From NCBI GenBank assembly GCA_029582265.1, contig CM055819.1:10837087-10901086 (forward strand): 64,000 bases of DNA. The letters are read 5' to 3'. Within the stretch, counting starts at the first letter, position 1, and each line of letters begins with the position of its first letter. The DNA is from Zoroaster sp. YZ-2022. Lineage: Eukaryota > Echinodermata > Asteroidea > Forcipulatida > Zoroasteridae. Both the position numbers and the translations under genes were made by a program. Below, piece by piece: positions 19,886 to 30,152 of this stretch. The notes under the pieces are model-generated. The model was not told the origin of the DNA and did not search any database. It was given only the letters and a program-made list of their open reading frames with translations.

Positions 19886-22800
19886 GACACACTTCCAGAT
19901 GCCATGCACACACAGGATAACATGCCAGGACAGAATCAACATCAACAGCCTTCAAACTTCAGTCATTCTGGTATGGGACTACCGCATCCTATGATGATGG
20001 ATCATAATCACACCAACCAAATGCAAGGAATGCTGCTCAATCAACAGGCTCATCACCAACCATTACCCCATAATCAACCTCAACCACAAATGATGGCGGA
20101 TACAGTCACCAATGAACAGACTAATGTTAAACCAAGTGGTGGACGTAAAAGGCCTGATAGGCCTAACTCAATTAACACTGAAAGTAATAATCCCACCAAG
20201 CATCAAACAGCTTCCCACAAAAATGTATCCAGTGATGGAAATACAGGAAAACAAAGTGACTCTAATACAACCATCACAACTGTAACCAAATCCAGCAAAT
20301 CCAAATCATCTAAGAGAAAGAGGCCTACATGTACCTCCTCACAACAATTACAACCAAACTTGTCCCAAGGACCTCATTTATCTACAATGCCTCCTGCTTC
20401 CAATTTTGGATCTTTTCCTCAACAACCTTTTGGTCCTGGTCAATTTCCGCCACATTCACAACAGATGCCAGGGATGCCAAATATGGGTATGCGACCTCCA
20501 TTACAAAGCACCCCACCACAGTCTGGACCTCCATTTCAAGTGGAGGCAACAGAAACTGAAAATCTGGACCCTAGTGCATTGTGGGAAAATCCACCTTGCA
20601 ACAAAAAGACACCAAACCTGGCCAATTTAGCATGGCAACAGGAGCAACAAATGCGCATGATACAACAACAGGTTGCTGGACCTCAGTTACCCATGATGCA
20701 ACATCAGCAAACATCAATGATGTCACCATGTCATGAGACAATGATGACAAATCAACCCTTTCCTGAAGGAGGCCAGTCACATGATCATTCTGAAATGGCA
20801 CCATTTTCACCCCCCTCAGGTGTAGGAATGTCATTTGAAATGACAAATTATAAGCCACCTCAACAAATCGACAACCCCACGCCAGAACAGTTAAGACATA
20901 GAGAAGAAAGATTACAAACTCTGAAAGATATGCAGCGAATGTTGTTCCCAGAGGATCAGCAAAACAGGTCTCCTACCCCAGGTAGATTGGTATCTCCAAG
21001 TGGAGGTATAGGTTCACCACAAGGTAACATGATGCCGTCAGGTCCAGGTATGATGAGACCACCAGGCCCAGGTATGATGGGACCTCAACCAAGACCAATT
21101 ATGCACCTACCTAACATGGGTCCACATCTTAACATGGAGAATCCAGATGCTGCAATGGGATTGTCTCCAGAACAACGTATGGCTCAGGAGCAAATGATCA
21201 TGCCACCACCACCTGATTGGGATAACATGACTCCACCGCAAAAAGAATGGTATAAACTTCAACATGAGTTTTATGCATTAAAACGACGAAAAATTGCAAC
21301 AGAACAAATGAAGATGGGACATGGTCCAATGCCAGACCTTCACGGACCAGGATATCATGATTCTATTGATATGGGGTCATTTCATCATGGTATGCCAGGT
21401 GGACCCGAAATGGGACCAGGCATGGGACCAGGCATGGGACCTGGCTTGGGACCTGGCTTGGGACCAGGCATGGGACCAGGCATGGGACCAGGCATGGTAC
21501 CTGGACCCGGACCCGGACCCGGACCCGGACCCGGACCTGGACCGGGACCTGGACCTGGACCTGGACCTGGGATGGGACCTGGAATACCACCTGGAATACC
21601 ACCTGGAATACCAGGAGAACCTGGAATGCCTTCTGGGAGGGACATGAATAGATGTATGCCAGGGTCAGACATGGATGTATCAAATCAGGGACCGTCAGGC
21701 CCAGGAATGACTGGTTCTGGCATGCCAGGTATGCCAGGGCAAGGATTACCAATGCAAGATATGCCTGGACAAACAGGACAGGGAATGCCCCCACCACCGC
21801 CATATCATGGAACTCACAATGCTGCCCCTCCTACCATGCAGAGACGGTCTAGCCTCTCTGGTCCTGGTCAGCAGGCAATCAACCAATCTTCACCCTATCC
21901 AATGTCCCCACATCATATTCCATCTGGACAGCCTTCTCCAAGATCTAATAGAACAAACTCACTTCCTGCTTCAGGATCTGTTCCTCCAGCACAAGGACCA
22001 ACTACTGCAAGTAAATCATCTACTGGACAAATGCCAATTGGAAATGACGTGAAATCAAGCATGATCACATCTGGTAATATACCATCAAATCAGGTGTCTT
22101 CAAGTAATACAACAAGTGGATCTATACCGACAGGACCTGCTCCATCAGGAACAACTTCAGGAAGCTCAGTTACTACAGGATCAGTAACCTTAGGATCACA
22201 ACAAATGCCAAGCACTCAAGCTGGACCAGTATCCCGTCAACCAATGTCCCCACAGCAGGGTAGTCCATTCCGACCAAGTCACCAACCACCAACACCAACA
22301 TCTGTCTCAACACCAAACACTCCAGGCGATTCCAGTAAAGGTAGTAAAGCACGCACTCCTGGTAACAGTATTGAACAATCACCAAGACCCCCACAATCTG
22401 CAACACCTGCAGGTGATAGCAATGTTCAATCAGTCAGAATAAGTCAGGCTGGGGGATCACATTCCCAACCTGGAACCCCTAATTCAGCCTCTATCAATGG
22501 AAGTAGACAAGGTGTGGCTACACCTAGCAGTATGACACCACCAACAGTCAAATCTAGCAGTGAAACTAATAATGCCAAATCCAGCGATGGACCTCATGTA
22601 CAAAGTTCATCCACCCAGAAACCTACAGAAAGTGTGGCAGGTGCAACAAATGTATCTGCTCCACAACAAAGACTAGTAAATTTTCCACCTAGCCAGTTAA
22701 ACAGAGACAAGGCACCAAATTTCCCACCTCGTGGGGAAGACCTTCAACAGTATGCATCAACATTTTATCAAAAAGCTTCAAAAGAGTCTACAAAATCTAG

Positions 22801-24658
22801 TGGAAGGTTACAGCATTATGGCCCAGGTAGTCCAATGGGGCCAGAAATGATGGGACAGAGCAGAGATAGTAACTCACAATCTACAATGATCAGATCACAG
22901 CCTGATATAGTTACATCACAGCCTCCAATCATGGCATCACAACAAAGAATGACATCACAGACTAGTGAAATTTCACAAACTGATATGATTACATCACAAA
23001 CAGGTATGATGTCATCACAACCACGTATGATGACATCACAACCAGGAATGATGACTTCACAGTCGGCCATGATGATTTCACAATCAGGAATGATGACTTC
23101 ACAGTCGGGAATGATGCAGGGAATGATGTCACAACCTAGGATGTCAACTCAAGAAATGATGACACAGCCAAGGATGTCAACATCACAAGAAATGATGTCA
23201 TCGCATCAACGAATGATGTCAACACAAGCAGGACCAAATATGCCAGATAGGGGTACATCACACCTAGGAATGATGTCTGAACCAGGAATGATGAGATCAC
23301 AACCTGAAATGATGACACCACAGGTAATTATGGCATCACAACATGAAATGATGGCATCACATCATGCAGGAATGATGTCATCACAGCCTGGTATGATGTC
23401 ACCTCAACCAAACATTATGACACCACATGACCCAATGCCCCATCCACCAGTTATGATGCAAACAAGGATGCCTATCTCACAACATATGATGTCACAAGCC
23501 AGTATGGCATCGAGGCAAGGATTAATGATGTCACAAGCAAGAATGGGTCATCCAAGTGGACTAATGACATCACATGGGAGTTCTTGTTTGTCTCCAGAAG
23601 AAATTATGCTATCTCATGGAAATATGACTTCACAACAAGGAATGATGATGTCACATGGTGGTATGGTGACATCACAAGCAGGGATGATGTCACAACAAAG
23701 AATGATGTCACCACATACAGGTATGATGCAACAGCATGGAATGACTCCACAGAGTAGAATGGCTTCACATAGTCCAATAATGGAAGGCCATGGAATGAGT
23801 CTGGATCATCATCCTATGGATGGACCAATGGGCTTTCACCCAATGCATGGCAATATGCCAAACAATGCAGGTATGCATGATATGCGTGGAATGCATGGTA
23901 TGCCCAATAGATTCCCAGGACCAAAGCAAATGCAAAGGAATTTAGGGGGTGTTCCCCCTAACATGGGACATAGTGTTGGACCTATGGGAAGAACTAGTGG
24001 CATGTCTTCAGGTGGATCGCCGATAATGCATATGGATGGGAACCCCCGGGACCCTAATATAATGCAAAGTGATTCCAAACCTTTTAGCCAATCGCAAGTT
24101 GGTAGAACAATTCATACATCATCACCTAGCCCGCTGTCATTACTACAGAGTCGGTTCTCACCACCATTACTCCCAGATGGTAAAGGACCAAAGCAAACAT
24201 TGCAATATTTCCCACAGGGAAATCCTGCAGCCCAAGCTCAATCTGGTAATCCACATTTGAATCCTTCTAATGCAATAGGACCACAAGGACCAGGACCAGC
24301 ACCTAAACAAATACAAATGCCATTTCCTTTAGAAATGGTGACTGGTAACCCACCGTCTATGACACCATCATTTGGTCCATCACAACGTATGCCAGGCCCA
24401 TCAGCAAGGATGTGTGGACCAGATGCTATGTACCCACAAGGATATCCAGCATCTAGTAGACCTAGACACCAACTGTCTGGATATATGGGATCTCCTAGAT
24501 CTGGAATGCAGTATGCTGGCCCTCCAATGGGAATGCCAAATACTATGGGTCAACAAATACCTGGAAATTATCCTCCTGGATATGGACCTCATCCAGTACC
24601 TGGATCTAATATGGGAATAGGTGATTCTATCATGCATGGGTATAATATGCCTAAATGA
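19886..24658 (+). CDS. BCL9: BCL9/Legless terminal exon with HD2, HD3 and C-terminal motif
   Basis: A single 4.8 kb exon opens DTLPDAMHTQ after acceptor CTACAG and stops at TGA 24656-24658. BCL9 bridges beta-catenin and Pygopus in nuclear Wnt transcription. Counting from the Met at 19904: an NLS-like KSKSSKRKRP near 130-140; HD2 at about 326-347 (RHREERLQTLKDMQRMLF), the amphipathic helix that binds beta-catenin; HD3 at about 442-470 (EWYKLQHEFYALKRRK); a Gly-Pro-Met repeat tract near 498-566; a long MMTSQ-type Met/Ser/Gln tract near 993-1286; and the conserved C-terminal KQTLQYFPQG near 1430. Total length is close to vertebrate BCL9 (about 1,400-1,500) plus lineage-specific Met-rich expansion. 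The Met at 19904 is internal, not the start: upstream exons are in frame. Confidence 0.96.
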   Translation, partial: DTLPDAMHTQDNMPGQNQHQQPSNFSHSGMGLPHPMMMDHNHTNQMQGMLLNQQAHHQPLPHNQPQPQMMADTVTNEQTNVKPSGGRKRPDRPNSINTESNNPTKHQTASHKNVSSDGNTGKQSDSNTTITTVTKSSKSKSSKRKRPTCTSSQQLQPNLSQGPHLSTMPPASNFGSFPQQPFGPGQFPPHSQQMPGMPNMGMRPPLQSTPPQSGPPFQVEATETENLDPSALWENPPCNKKTPNLANLAWQQEQQMRMIQQQVAGPQLPMMQHQQTSMMSPCHETMMTNQPFPEGGQSHDHSEMAPFSPPSGVGMSFEMTNYKPPQQIDNPTPEQLRHREERLQTLKDMQRMLFPEDQQNRSPTPGRLVSPSGGIGSPQGNMMPSGPGMMRPPGPGMMGPQPRPIMHLPNMGPHLNMENPDAAMGLSPEQRMAQEQMIMPPPPDWDNMTPPQKEWYKLQHEFYALKRRKIATEQMKMGHGPMPDLHGPGYHDSIDMGSFHHGMPGGPEMGPGMGPGMGPGLGPGLGPGMGPGMGPGMVPGPGPGPGPGPGPGPGPGPGPGPGMGPGIPPGIPPGIPGEPGMPSGRDMNRCMPGSDMDVSNQGPSGPGMTGSGMPGMPGQGLPMQDMPGQTGQGMPPPPPYHGTHNAAPPTMQRRSSLSGPGQQAINQSSPYPMSPHHIPSGQPSPRSNRTNSLPASGSVPPAQGPTTASKSSTGQMPIGNDVKSSMITSGNIPSNQVSSSNTTSGSIPTGPAPSGTTSGSSVTTGSVTLGSQQMPSTQAGPVSRQPMSPQQGSPFRPSHQPPTPTSVSTPNTPGDSSKGSKARTPGNSIEQSPRPPQSATPAGDSNVQSVRISQAGGSHSQPGTPNSASINGSRQGVATPSSMTPPTVKSSSETNNAKSSDGPHVQSSSTQKPTESVAGATNVSAPQQRLVNFPPSQLNRDKAPNFPPRGEDLQQYASTFYQKASKESTKSSGRLQHYGPGSPMGPEMMGQSRDSNSQSTMIRSQPDIVTSQPPIMASQQRMTSQTSEISQTDMITSQTGMMSSQPRMMTSQPGMMTSQSAMMISQSGMMTSQSGMMQGMMSQPRMSTQEMMTQPRMSTSQEMMSSHQRMMSTQAGPNMPDRGTSHLGMMSEPGMMRSQPEMMTPQVIMASQHEMMASHHAGMMSSQPGMMSPQPNIMTPHDPMPHPPVMMQTRMPISQHMMSQASMASRQGLMMSQARMGHPSGLMTSHGSSCLSPEEIMLSHGNMTSQQGMMMSHGGMVTSQAGMMSQQRMMSPHTGMMQQHGMTPQSRMASHSPIMEGHGMSLDHHPMDGPMGFHPMHGNMPNNAGMHDMRGMHGMPNRFPGPKQMQRNLGGVPPNMGHSVGPMGRTSGMSSGGSPIMHMDGNPRDPNIMQSDSKPFSQSQVGRTIHTSSPSPLSLLQSRFSPPLLPDGKGPKQTLQYFPQGNPAAQAQSGNPHLNPSNAIGPQGPGPAPKQIQMPFPLEMVTGNPPSMTPSFGPSQRMPGPSARMCGPDAMYPQGYPASSRPRHQLSGYMGSPRSGMQYAGPPMGMPNTMGQQIPGNYPPGYGPHPVPGSNMGIGDSIMHGYNMPK
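21397..21612 (+). repeat. Coding GPGM/GPGP microsatellite in BCL9
   Basis: Tandem 12 bp and 6 bp units (GGACCAGGCATG, GGACCC) encode GPGMGPGL and GPGPGP runs inside the large exon. This is an in-frame length-variable tract, probably disordered. Confidence 0.9.
22880..23760 (+). repeat. Coding MMTSQ-type repeat tract in BCL9
   Basis: Many copies of ATGATGACATCACAA-like words at 15-27 bp spacing encode MMTSQ, GMMTSQ and RMMSSQ variants. All spacing is a multiple of three and the frame is unbroken, so length change has been filtered for coding. The function is unknown; Met/Gln-rich disorder is general in this family. Confidence 0.85.
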
Positions 24659-25440
24659 GTGATTATATCATAAGATCACAAAGCTAAATGATTCCACCAT
24701 GTTGTAGGTCAATCATTAGTTGGTATGTTGTTGACATGATTGGTAAGGATATATATGATGTGTTCATTGATACTACTGAGACATAATCATAGGTCATTCT
24801 TTCAATATTTAGGAACCTTTGAAAGTGACTTGAAATAAATTTAACAATATTTCCACCTACTGGCTATTATAGGGTCAATAGAAATATGGCAGTTACATCT
24901 TAGTGAAGGTCAACTACATTATTCAGTCACTAATGTATCCTGTTGGTATGTCGATACATAATACGCATGTGCATTGGTAGTATGCGCTTTCGTTTTGCTA
25001 CTTCCGGTTCCAAAGCTGGCATAGCGCTGTGTGTAATTTAACCTAAATTCCTTGATTCTTGAGGCAGAAATTAACTTTGTTAATAAGATTTTGAGTCCTT
25101 ACAACACATACGTAAATCCTTAAATAAAAGGGTGGTCAATGCATTTCCAATGGGTTTCTGATGATTGTTGGAGCCAGCAAGTGCCAAGTGGGCATGGTTT
25201 ATGTTGGAATTAGGTCACACTTATCAACAGCATATGAGAATAATTCAATCACTACATGTATACACGTACATGTATATGAGAATAATTCAAAGTAACCCAG
25301 GGTTCAAATGTCAGAGAAAAATCTACAACAAGAAAACAAGATTAGTTTCTGAAGAATTTTACTCGACTTAAAAATATTTTTACAAGACCAGTGCCAAAAA
25401 TTAGAATTTCTATTTTTGTTTCATATGAGTGTAAAGAACT
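24659..25440 (+). other. Probable BCL9 3' UTR and downstream flank
   Basis: AT-rich and non-coding. A canonical AATAAA lies 175 bp after the stop (24834-24839) and another inside AAATAAAAGG near 25121. Nothing else is recognised before the 59 bp repeats. Confidence 0.5.
24834..24839 (+). terminator. Candidate BCL9 polyadenylation signal
   Basis: Canonical AATAAA hexamer, the first after the stop codon. Only transcript ends could confirm its use. Confidence 0.4.
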
Positions 25441-25795
25441 ACTAGTAGACTGACAGACTCGTTCAGTCATAGAGGGCAATACAGCACTGCTTAAATCATA
25501 CTAGTAGACTGACGGACTCGTTCAGTCATAGAGGGCAATACAGCAATGCGTAAATCATACTAGTAGACTGACGGACTCGTTCAGTCATAGAGGGCAATAT
25601 AGCACTGCTTAAATCATACTAGTAGACTGACGGACTCGTTCAGTCATAGAGGGCAATATAGCACTGCTTAAATCATACTAGTAGACTGACGGACTCGTTC
25701 AGTCATAGAGGGCAATATAGCACTGTTTAAATCATACTAGTAGACTGACAGACTCGTTCAGTCATAGAGGGCAATATAGCACTGCTTAAATCATT
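25441..25795. repeat. 59 bp tandem repeat, six copies
   Basis: Unit starts ACTAGTAGACTGACGGACTC and continues GTTCAGTCATAGAGGGCAAT. Copies are nearly identical (C/T at CAATAYAGCA, A/G at GACRGACTC). Each unit has a small hairpin, GACTGA..TCAGTC. It lies about 0.8 kb after the BCL9 stop. Confidence 0.92.
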
Positions 25796-26066
25796 GGACT
25801 CAGTCCAGCAGTCCAGTGAGTATTTGGAATCCTGTAATCCTTTAGATACCCTTAAGGGCACTTGCAGTATGTTTCCATTGTGTCCTGATGACATTCAGTT
25901 CCATGTATAAGGTATATCCTTTCAAGGAAAACAAATGCGCAGTCCATATCATCTTGGTCAATGTGCAAAAAACATCCAGCAATATAATGTGCACATTAAC
26001 ACTCAAAATGGAATAAAAGTTTGTAGCACGATCTTTACGGCAGTTTAACGACCGATTTTGGGCGTG

Positions 26067-26390
26067 GTGACCATGCACAAAACGGCATTATCTTGCAGTA
26101 AAGACCAAGGTTCAAACTTTTATTCCCATTCATAAATACCTGTATCGATTTGTTGAATGAAGCCAAATATAAATGGGCAAACTCATGTTTTGTAGACATA
26201 TGAAACACTTTCAAAGAACATGAGTCAGCTTGATGCAAAACAATCATTGTAACTCTGATTGGTTCAAATGCGCATCGCACATCGGCTCAATAGAACAGAT
26301 TTTGATAAGCCATGTCTTAACCATCCATTAATACACCCCAACGTGATTACGTTTTGTACAATCAGATTGTCTCAACCGTATTGGGCATTC
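26067..26390 (+). repeat. Dispersed repeat family A, copy 2
   Basis: Same orientation as the copy at 1674-2060 but shorter, sharing ATGCACAAAAC through CACGTGATTACGTTTTGT. No coding content. Confidence 0.7.
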
Positions 26391-26712
26391 ATGAACATCA
26401 GTTATATTACATTATCCTGGTTAAATTCACTTTGACAATGTTTTTCATTGAATTAGAAAGCATGCAATTGTCACTGAGATTGTTTTTAAACATACCACTC
26501 TACCTGCTGCCCCCCCCCCCCCCCCCAACAAAAAGAAGACATCAAAGTGTTCCCTTTTGACTGCCTTCGTTATTATCAAGTATGTATATTTTGTCTTCAT
26601 GTTAACACAATTTACAAAATGTATGCAATGAGTATGAAGTCAGAGCTGTGCATCAACTGTACAAATTGATGCATGCTTTGGATGAAAAAAGAATCAAATA
26701 AGGATTTCACTT

Positions 26713-27225
26713 TTAAAGAGGCACTCTAAGGTCAAATTCAGTTTTGTGATGCACTCATTTTCCAATAGATAGTCCTTATTAAAGTGTGAAAATATTACAA
26801 GTCTCTAACTTCACTTTAAAGTGGTGTAACATATCATTTTATTTGATACCCTTTCAGAGCGATATTTGAAACATGACGTCACTATTTTCTTACGGTAAAT
26901 GAGTGTAACATTCCATACAGGAATTTTTTGTTTGTCAAAAAGTAAATTTCAACGCGGATTTGATCAAATATTGTGGAGATTCAGGAATGAACTACAAATT
27001 CACCGTACAAAAATGTAGAGATACTTTTATTTGAAATGTGATGTCACTGTTGTCTTTGGATGTTAACAAATTTCACACAGGAAGGTTATCACATAAAATG
27101 ACATTTTACATCACTTTAACGTGAGGTTAGAGACTAATTTATTTTGTAATTTTTTCACACTTTAATAAGGACTCTAGTTATTGGAAAATCACAAAACTAA
27201 ATTTGACCTTAGAGCCCCTCTTTAA
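26713..27225. mobile_element. 505 bp MITE with about 130 bp inverted repeats and TTAA duplications
   Basis: Left arm from 26717: AGAGGCACTCTAAGGTCAAA and CCTTATTAAAGTGTGAAAA. The right arm is its inverse, ending 27221 (TTTGACCTTAGAGCCCCTCT). TTAA flanks both sides (26713-26716 and 27222-27225). TTAA insertion fits piggyBac- or Kolobok-type elements. No coding capacity. Confidence 0.85.
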
Positions 27226-27261
27226 GAAATAAAGAAACTGTATGAGTTCAGTTGTTTCCTG

Positions 27262-28000
27262 TGGACATGCCAATGCTGGGGGCCATCAGGACATGGACAT
27301 GTCAAGGCTGAGGGCCATCAGGACATGGACATGTCAAGGCTGAGGGCCATCAGGACATGGACATGTCAATGCTGGGGGCCATCAGGACATGGACATGTCA
27401 AGGCTGGGGACCATCAGGACATGGACATGTCAAGGCTGGGGGCCATCAGGACATGGACATGTCAAGGCTGGGGGCCATCAGGACATGGACATGCCAAGGC
27501 TGAGGGCCATCAGGACATGGACATGTCAAGGCTGGGGACCATCAGGACATGGACATGTCAAGGCTGGGGGCCATCAGGACATGGACATGTCAATGCTGGG
27601 GGCCATCAGGACATGGACATGCCAATGCTGGGGGCCATCAGGACATGGACATGTCAAGGCTGAGGGCCATCAGGACATGGACATGTCAATGCTGGGGGCC
27701 ATCAGGACATGGACATGCCAAGGCTGAGGGCCATCAGGACATGGACATGTCAAGGCTGGGGACCATCAGGACATGGACATGTCAAGGCTGGGGGCCATCA
27801 GGACATGGACATGTCAATGCTGGGGGCCATCAGGACATGGACATGCCAATGCTGGGGGCCATCAGGACATGGACATGTCAAGGCTGAGGGCCATCAGGAC
27901 ATGGACATGTCAATGCTGGGGGCCATCAGGACATGGACATGCCAATGCTGGGGGCCATCAGGACATGGACATGTCAAGGCTGAGGGCCATCAGGACATGT
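27262..28000. repeat. 32 bp minisatellite, 23 copies, with higher-order structure
   Basis: Unit GGACATGGACATGTCAAGGC plus TGGGGGCCATCA. Units vary at three sites (GTC/GCC, AAGG/AATG, GGGGGCC/GAGGGCC/GGGGACC). Units 8-14 and 15-21 show the same order of variants, a 224 bp higher-order repeat. Open frames through it (GHGHVKAGGHQDMD-type) are a by-product of the repeat and are not called as genes. Confidence 0.95.
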
Positions 28001-28045
28001 CTTATAACTACTTTCCCTTTGCCTTTTCTATATTTGCTTGGAGCT

Positions 28046-28135
28046 TTAACCCTAACTCCCTAGACAACAAAAGCAGTTGGATGATTTTGAAGGATTGTTA
28101 TTGTTGAGTAACAATGCTTAGGGAGTTAGGGTTAA
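28046..28135. mobile_element. 82 bp piggyBac-like MITE, copy 2
   Basis: Core 28050-28131 with CCCTAACTCCCTAG tips and perfect TTAA on both sides. Its reverse complement matches the copy at 8061-8142 over nearly the whole length. It lies 45 bp after the 32 bp minisatellite. Confidence 0.9.
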
Positions 28136-29145
28136 TAATGAAAAGAAAATACTTTCCATTGAAAAGATTGTATAGATCAGTCATTTCCACCATATATGCT
28201 GACAGTGTTCCTGCTATACCAATAGATAATGACATTGTGGACAGGTGAACGTGTTTATATAAATGATTTACTTCTGGGAAAAGATACTTAATTTCATTTT
28301 TAATACTCTGAAAGTATTGCATACATGAAAAATCAAGTGTTTCCAACCGATGCATGCATTCAAAAGAAATATTCAAATAAGCAAATAAAAAAATAAGTAA
28401 TTTTATTTTTTACCAATTTCTTCCCAGCAGGACATAAGTGATCTATGTGTACTTATATCCTCCTGCAGGGAACACAATTTGCAAATAACTCTTATGACCT
28501 TTGTAATAATTCTGTTAGTTTTATGTTTGTATCACAAGAAAGCCCATTTATCTAACTATTTATTATTGGACAAAATATTTGTTAAAACAACCTGATTTTG
28601 ACTTGACTTTTGGGACATTCTGTTGGGCACATAATGATTACATGTATAATTCTGGTGAAGTTGTGGAATTGTCTCCTAAGTTGTCCCCAAGAATGTGAGT
28701 ATTTAATGATGATGATGGATCTGAGATGACACTGCTACTCAGTGTAGTTTATATAACAATATATTCAGTATCTCCTTATATATGAAAGACATTGCTGGAG
28801 TTGACATTGGACTGTCACAAATATTCATTAACAATTGAATAATATAGAACTGAGTTGAAGCTTAAAAGCAAATTATTTAACATTAATCAATATTTCAGAA
28901 AGCCTTTATTTGAAGATGACATGTGTACATGATAAAACAAAGTGCCTATTAATACAGTCATGACTGTTGCTGCTTATGATTAGACCAAACAAACAAAACC
29001 TCTCCGGTTTCTCTCATAGATTGGCTTCAGTATCAGTGTGGTCACACGCTTTTTGTTTTATTTATAGTCTTTTTTTATTTATTTTATTTATTTATTTTTT
29101 TTTTTTTTTTTTTTTGGTGATACATATTAACATGACGTGGTTATA
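28136..29145. other. Intergenic, AT-rich
   Basis: No gene seen. A small imperfect hairpin (GCAGGACATAAGT / ACTTATATCCTCCTGC) lies near 28428-28466, and a T-rich low-complexity run near 29068-29115. Confidence 0.5.
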
Positions 29146-30152
29146 GGAACCAACCAAATTTCCCCTGCTTAAAGTATGGTGGCTAAGAGAGACTGCACAA
29201 ATCGGGCAAATGTTCATACCCCTATGTGAAAAAGTCACAGTGGGGCTGAATTCCAATCAAAAAAGAAAACTAAAAATGCCGACATTGAGGTCTGAGGTGG
29301 TGGCGCGCACAGAGACCCAAAATGCCGACATTGAGGTCTGAGGTGGTGGCGTGCACAGAGACCCAAAATGCCGACATTGAGGTCTGAGGTGGTGGTACGC
29401 ACAGAGACCCAAAATGCCGACATTCAGGTCTGAGGTGGTGGTACGCACAGAGACCCAAAATGCCGACATTCAGGTCTGAGGTGGTGGCGCGCACAGAGAC
29501 CCAAAATGCCGACATTGAGGTCTGAGGTGGTGGCGCGCACAGACACCAAAATGCCGACATTGAGGTCTGAGGTGGTGGCGCGCACAGAGACCAAAATGCC
29601 GACATTTAGGTCTGAGGTGGTGGCGCGCACAGAGACCAAAATGCCGACATTCAGGTCTGAGGTGGTGTCGACATTCAGGTCTGAGGTGGTGCCGACATTC
29701 AGGTCTGAGGTGGTGCCGACATTCAGGTCTGAGGTGGTGTCGACATTCAGGTCTGAGGTGGTGCCGACATTCAGGTCTGAGGTGGTGCCGACATTCAGGT
29801 CTGAGGTGGTGCCGACATTCAGGTCTGAGGTGGTGCCGACATTCAGGTCTGAGGTGGTGCCGACATTCAGGTCTGAGGTGGTGCCGACATTCAGGTCTGA
29901 GGTGGTGCCGACATTCAGGTCTGAGGTGGTGGCGCGCACAGAGACCAAAATGCCGACATTCAGGTCTGAGGTGGTGTCGACATTCAGGTCTGAGGTGGTG
30001 CCGACATTCAGGTCTGAGGTGGTGTCGACATTCAGGTCTGAGGTGGTGGCACGCACAGAGACCAAAATGCCGACATTCAGGTCTGAGGTGGTGTCGACAT
30101 TCAGGTTTGAGGTGGTGGCGCGCACAGACACAAAAAACCAAAGACTTTTTGT
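29146..30152 (+). mobile_element. Dispersed element family D, copy 1, with internal minisatellite
   Basis: Starts GGAACCAACCAAATTTCCCC, continues GTATGGTGGCTAAGAGAG and CCCCTATGTGAAAAAGT, and ends CCAAAGACTTTTT. The same frame recurs without expansion at 43955-44195 and 45590-45800. Here the stretch AAATGCCGAC..GAGACC has expanded to 860 bp of tandem repeats. Confidence 0.8.
29273..30136. repeat. 24/45/46 bp compound minisatellite
   Basis: Short unit GCCGACATTCAGGTCTGAGG+TGGT (24 bp). The long unit adds GGCGCGCACAGAGACCAAAA+T (45 bp, or 46 bp with an extra C). Short units dominate the centre; long units dominate the edges, the first ones of the 46 bp type. As 24 and 45 are multiples of three, all six frames tend to stay open (FRSEVVPT, LRPECRHH peptides), which explains ORFs on both strands. 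Confidence 0.95.

Noticed and set aside
21363..21803. 146-codon minus-strand ORF inside BCL9
   Set aside because: Shadow of the GPGM/GPGP repeat of the real exon.
27325..28107. 112-132 codon ORFs with GHGHVKAGGHQDMD-type repeats
   Set aside because: Every frame of the 32 bp minisatellite gives the same peptide; no gene context.
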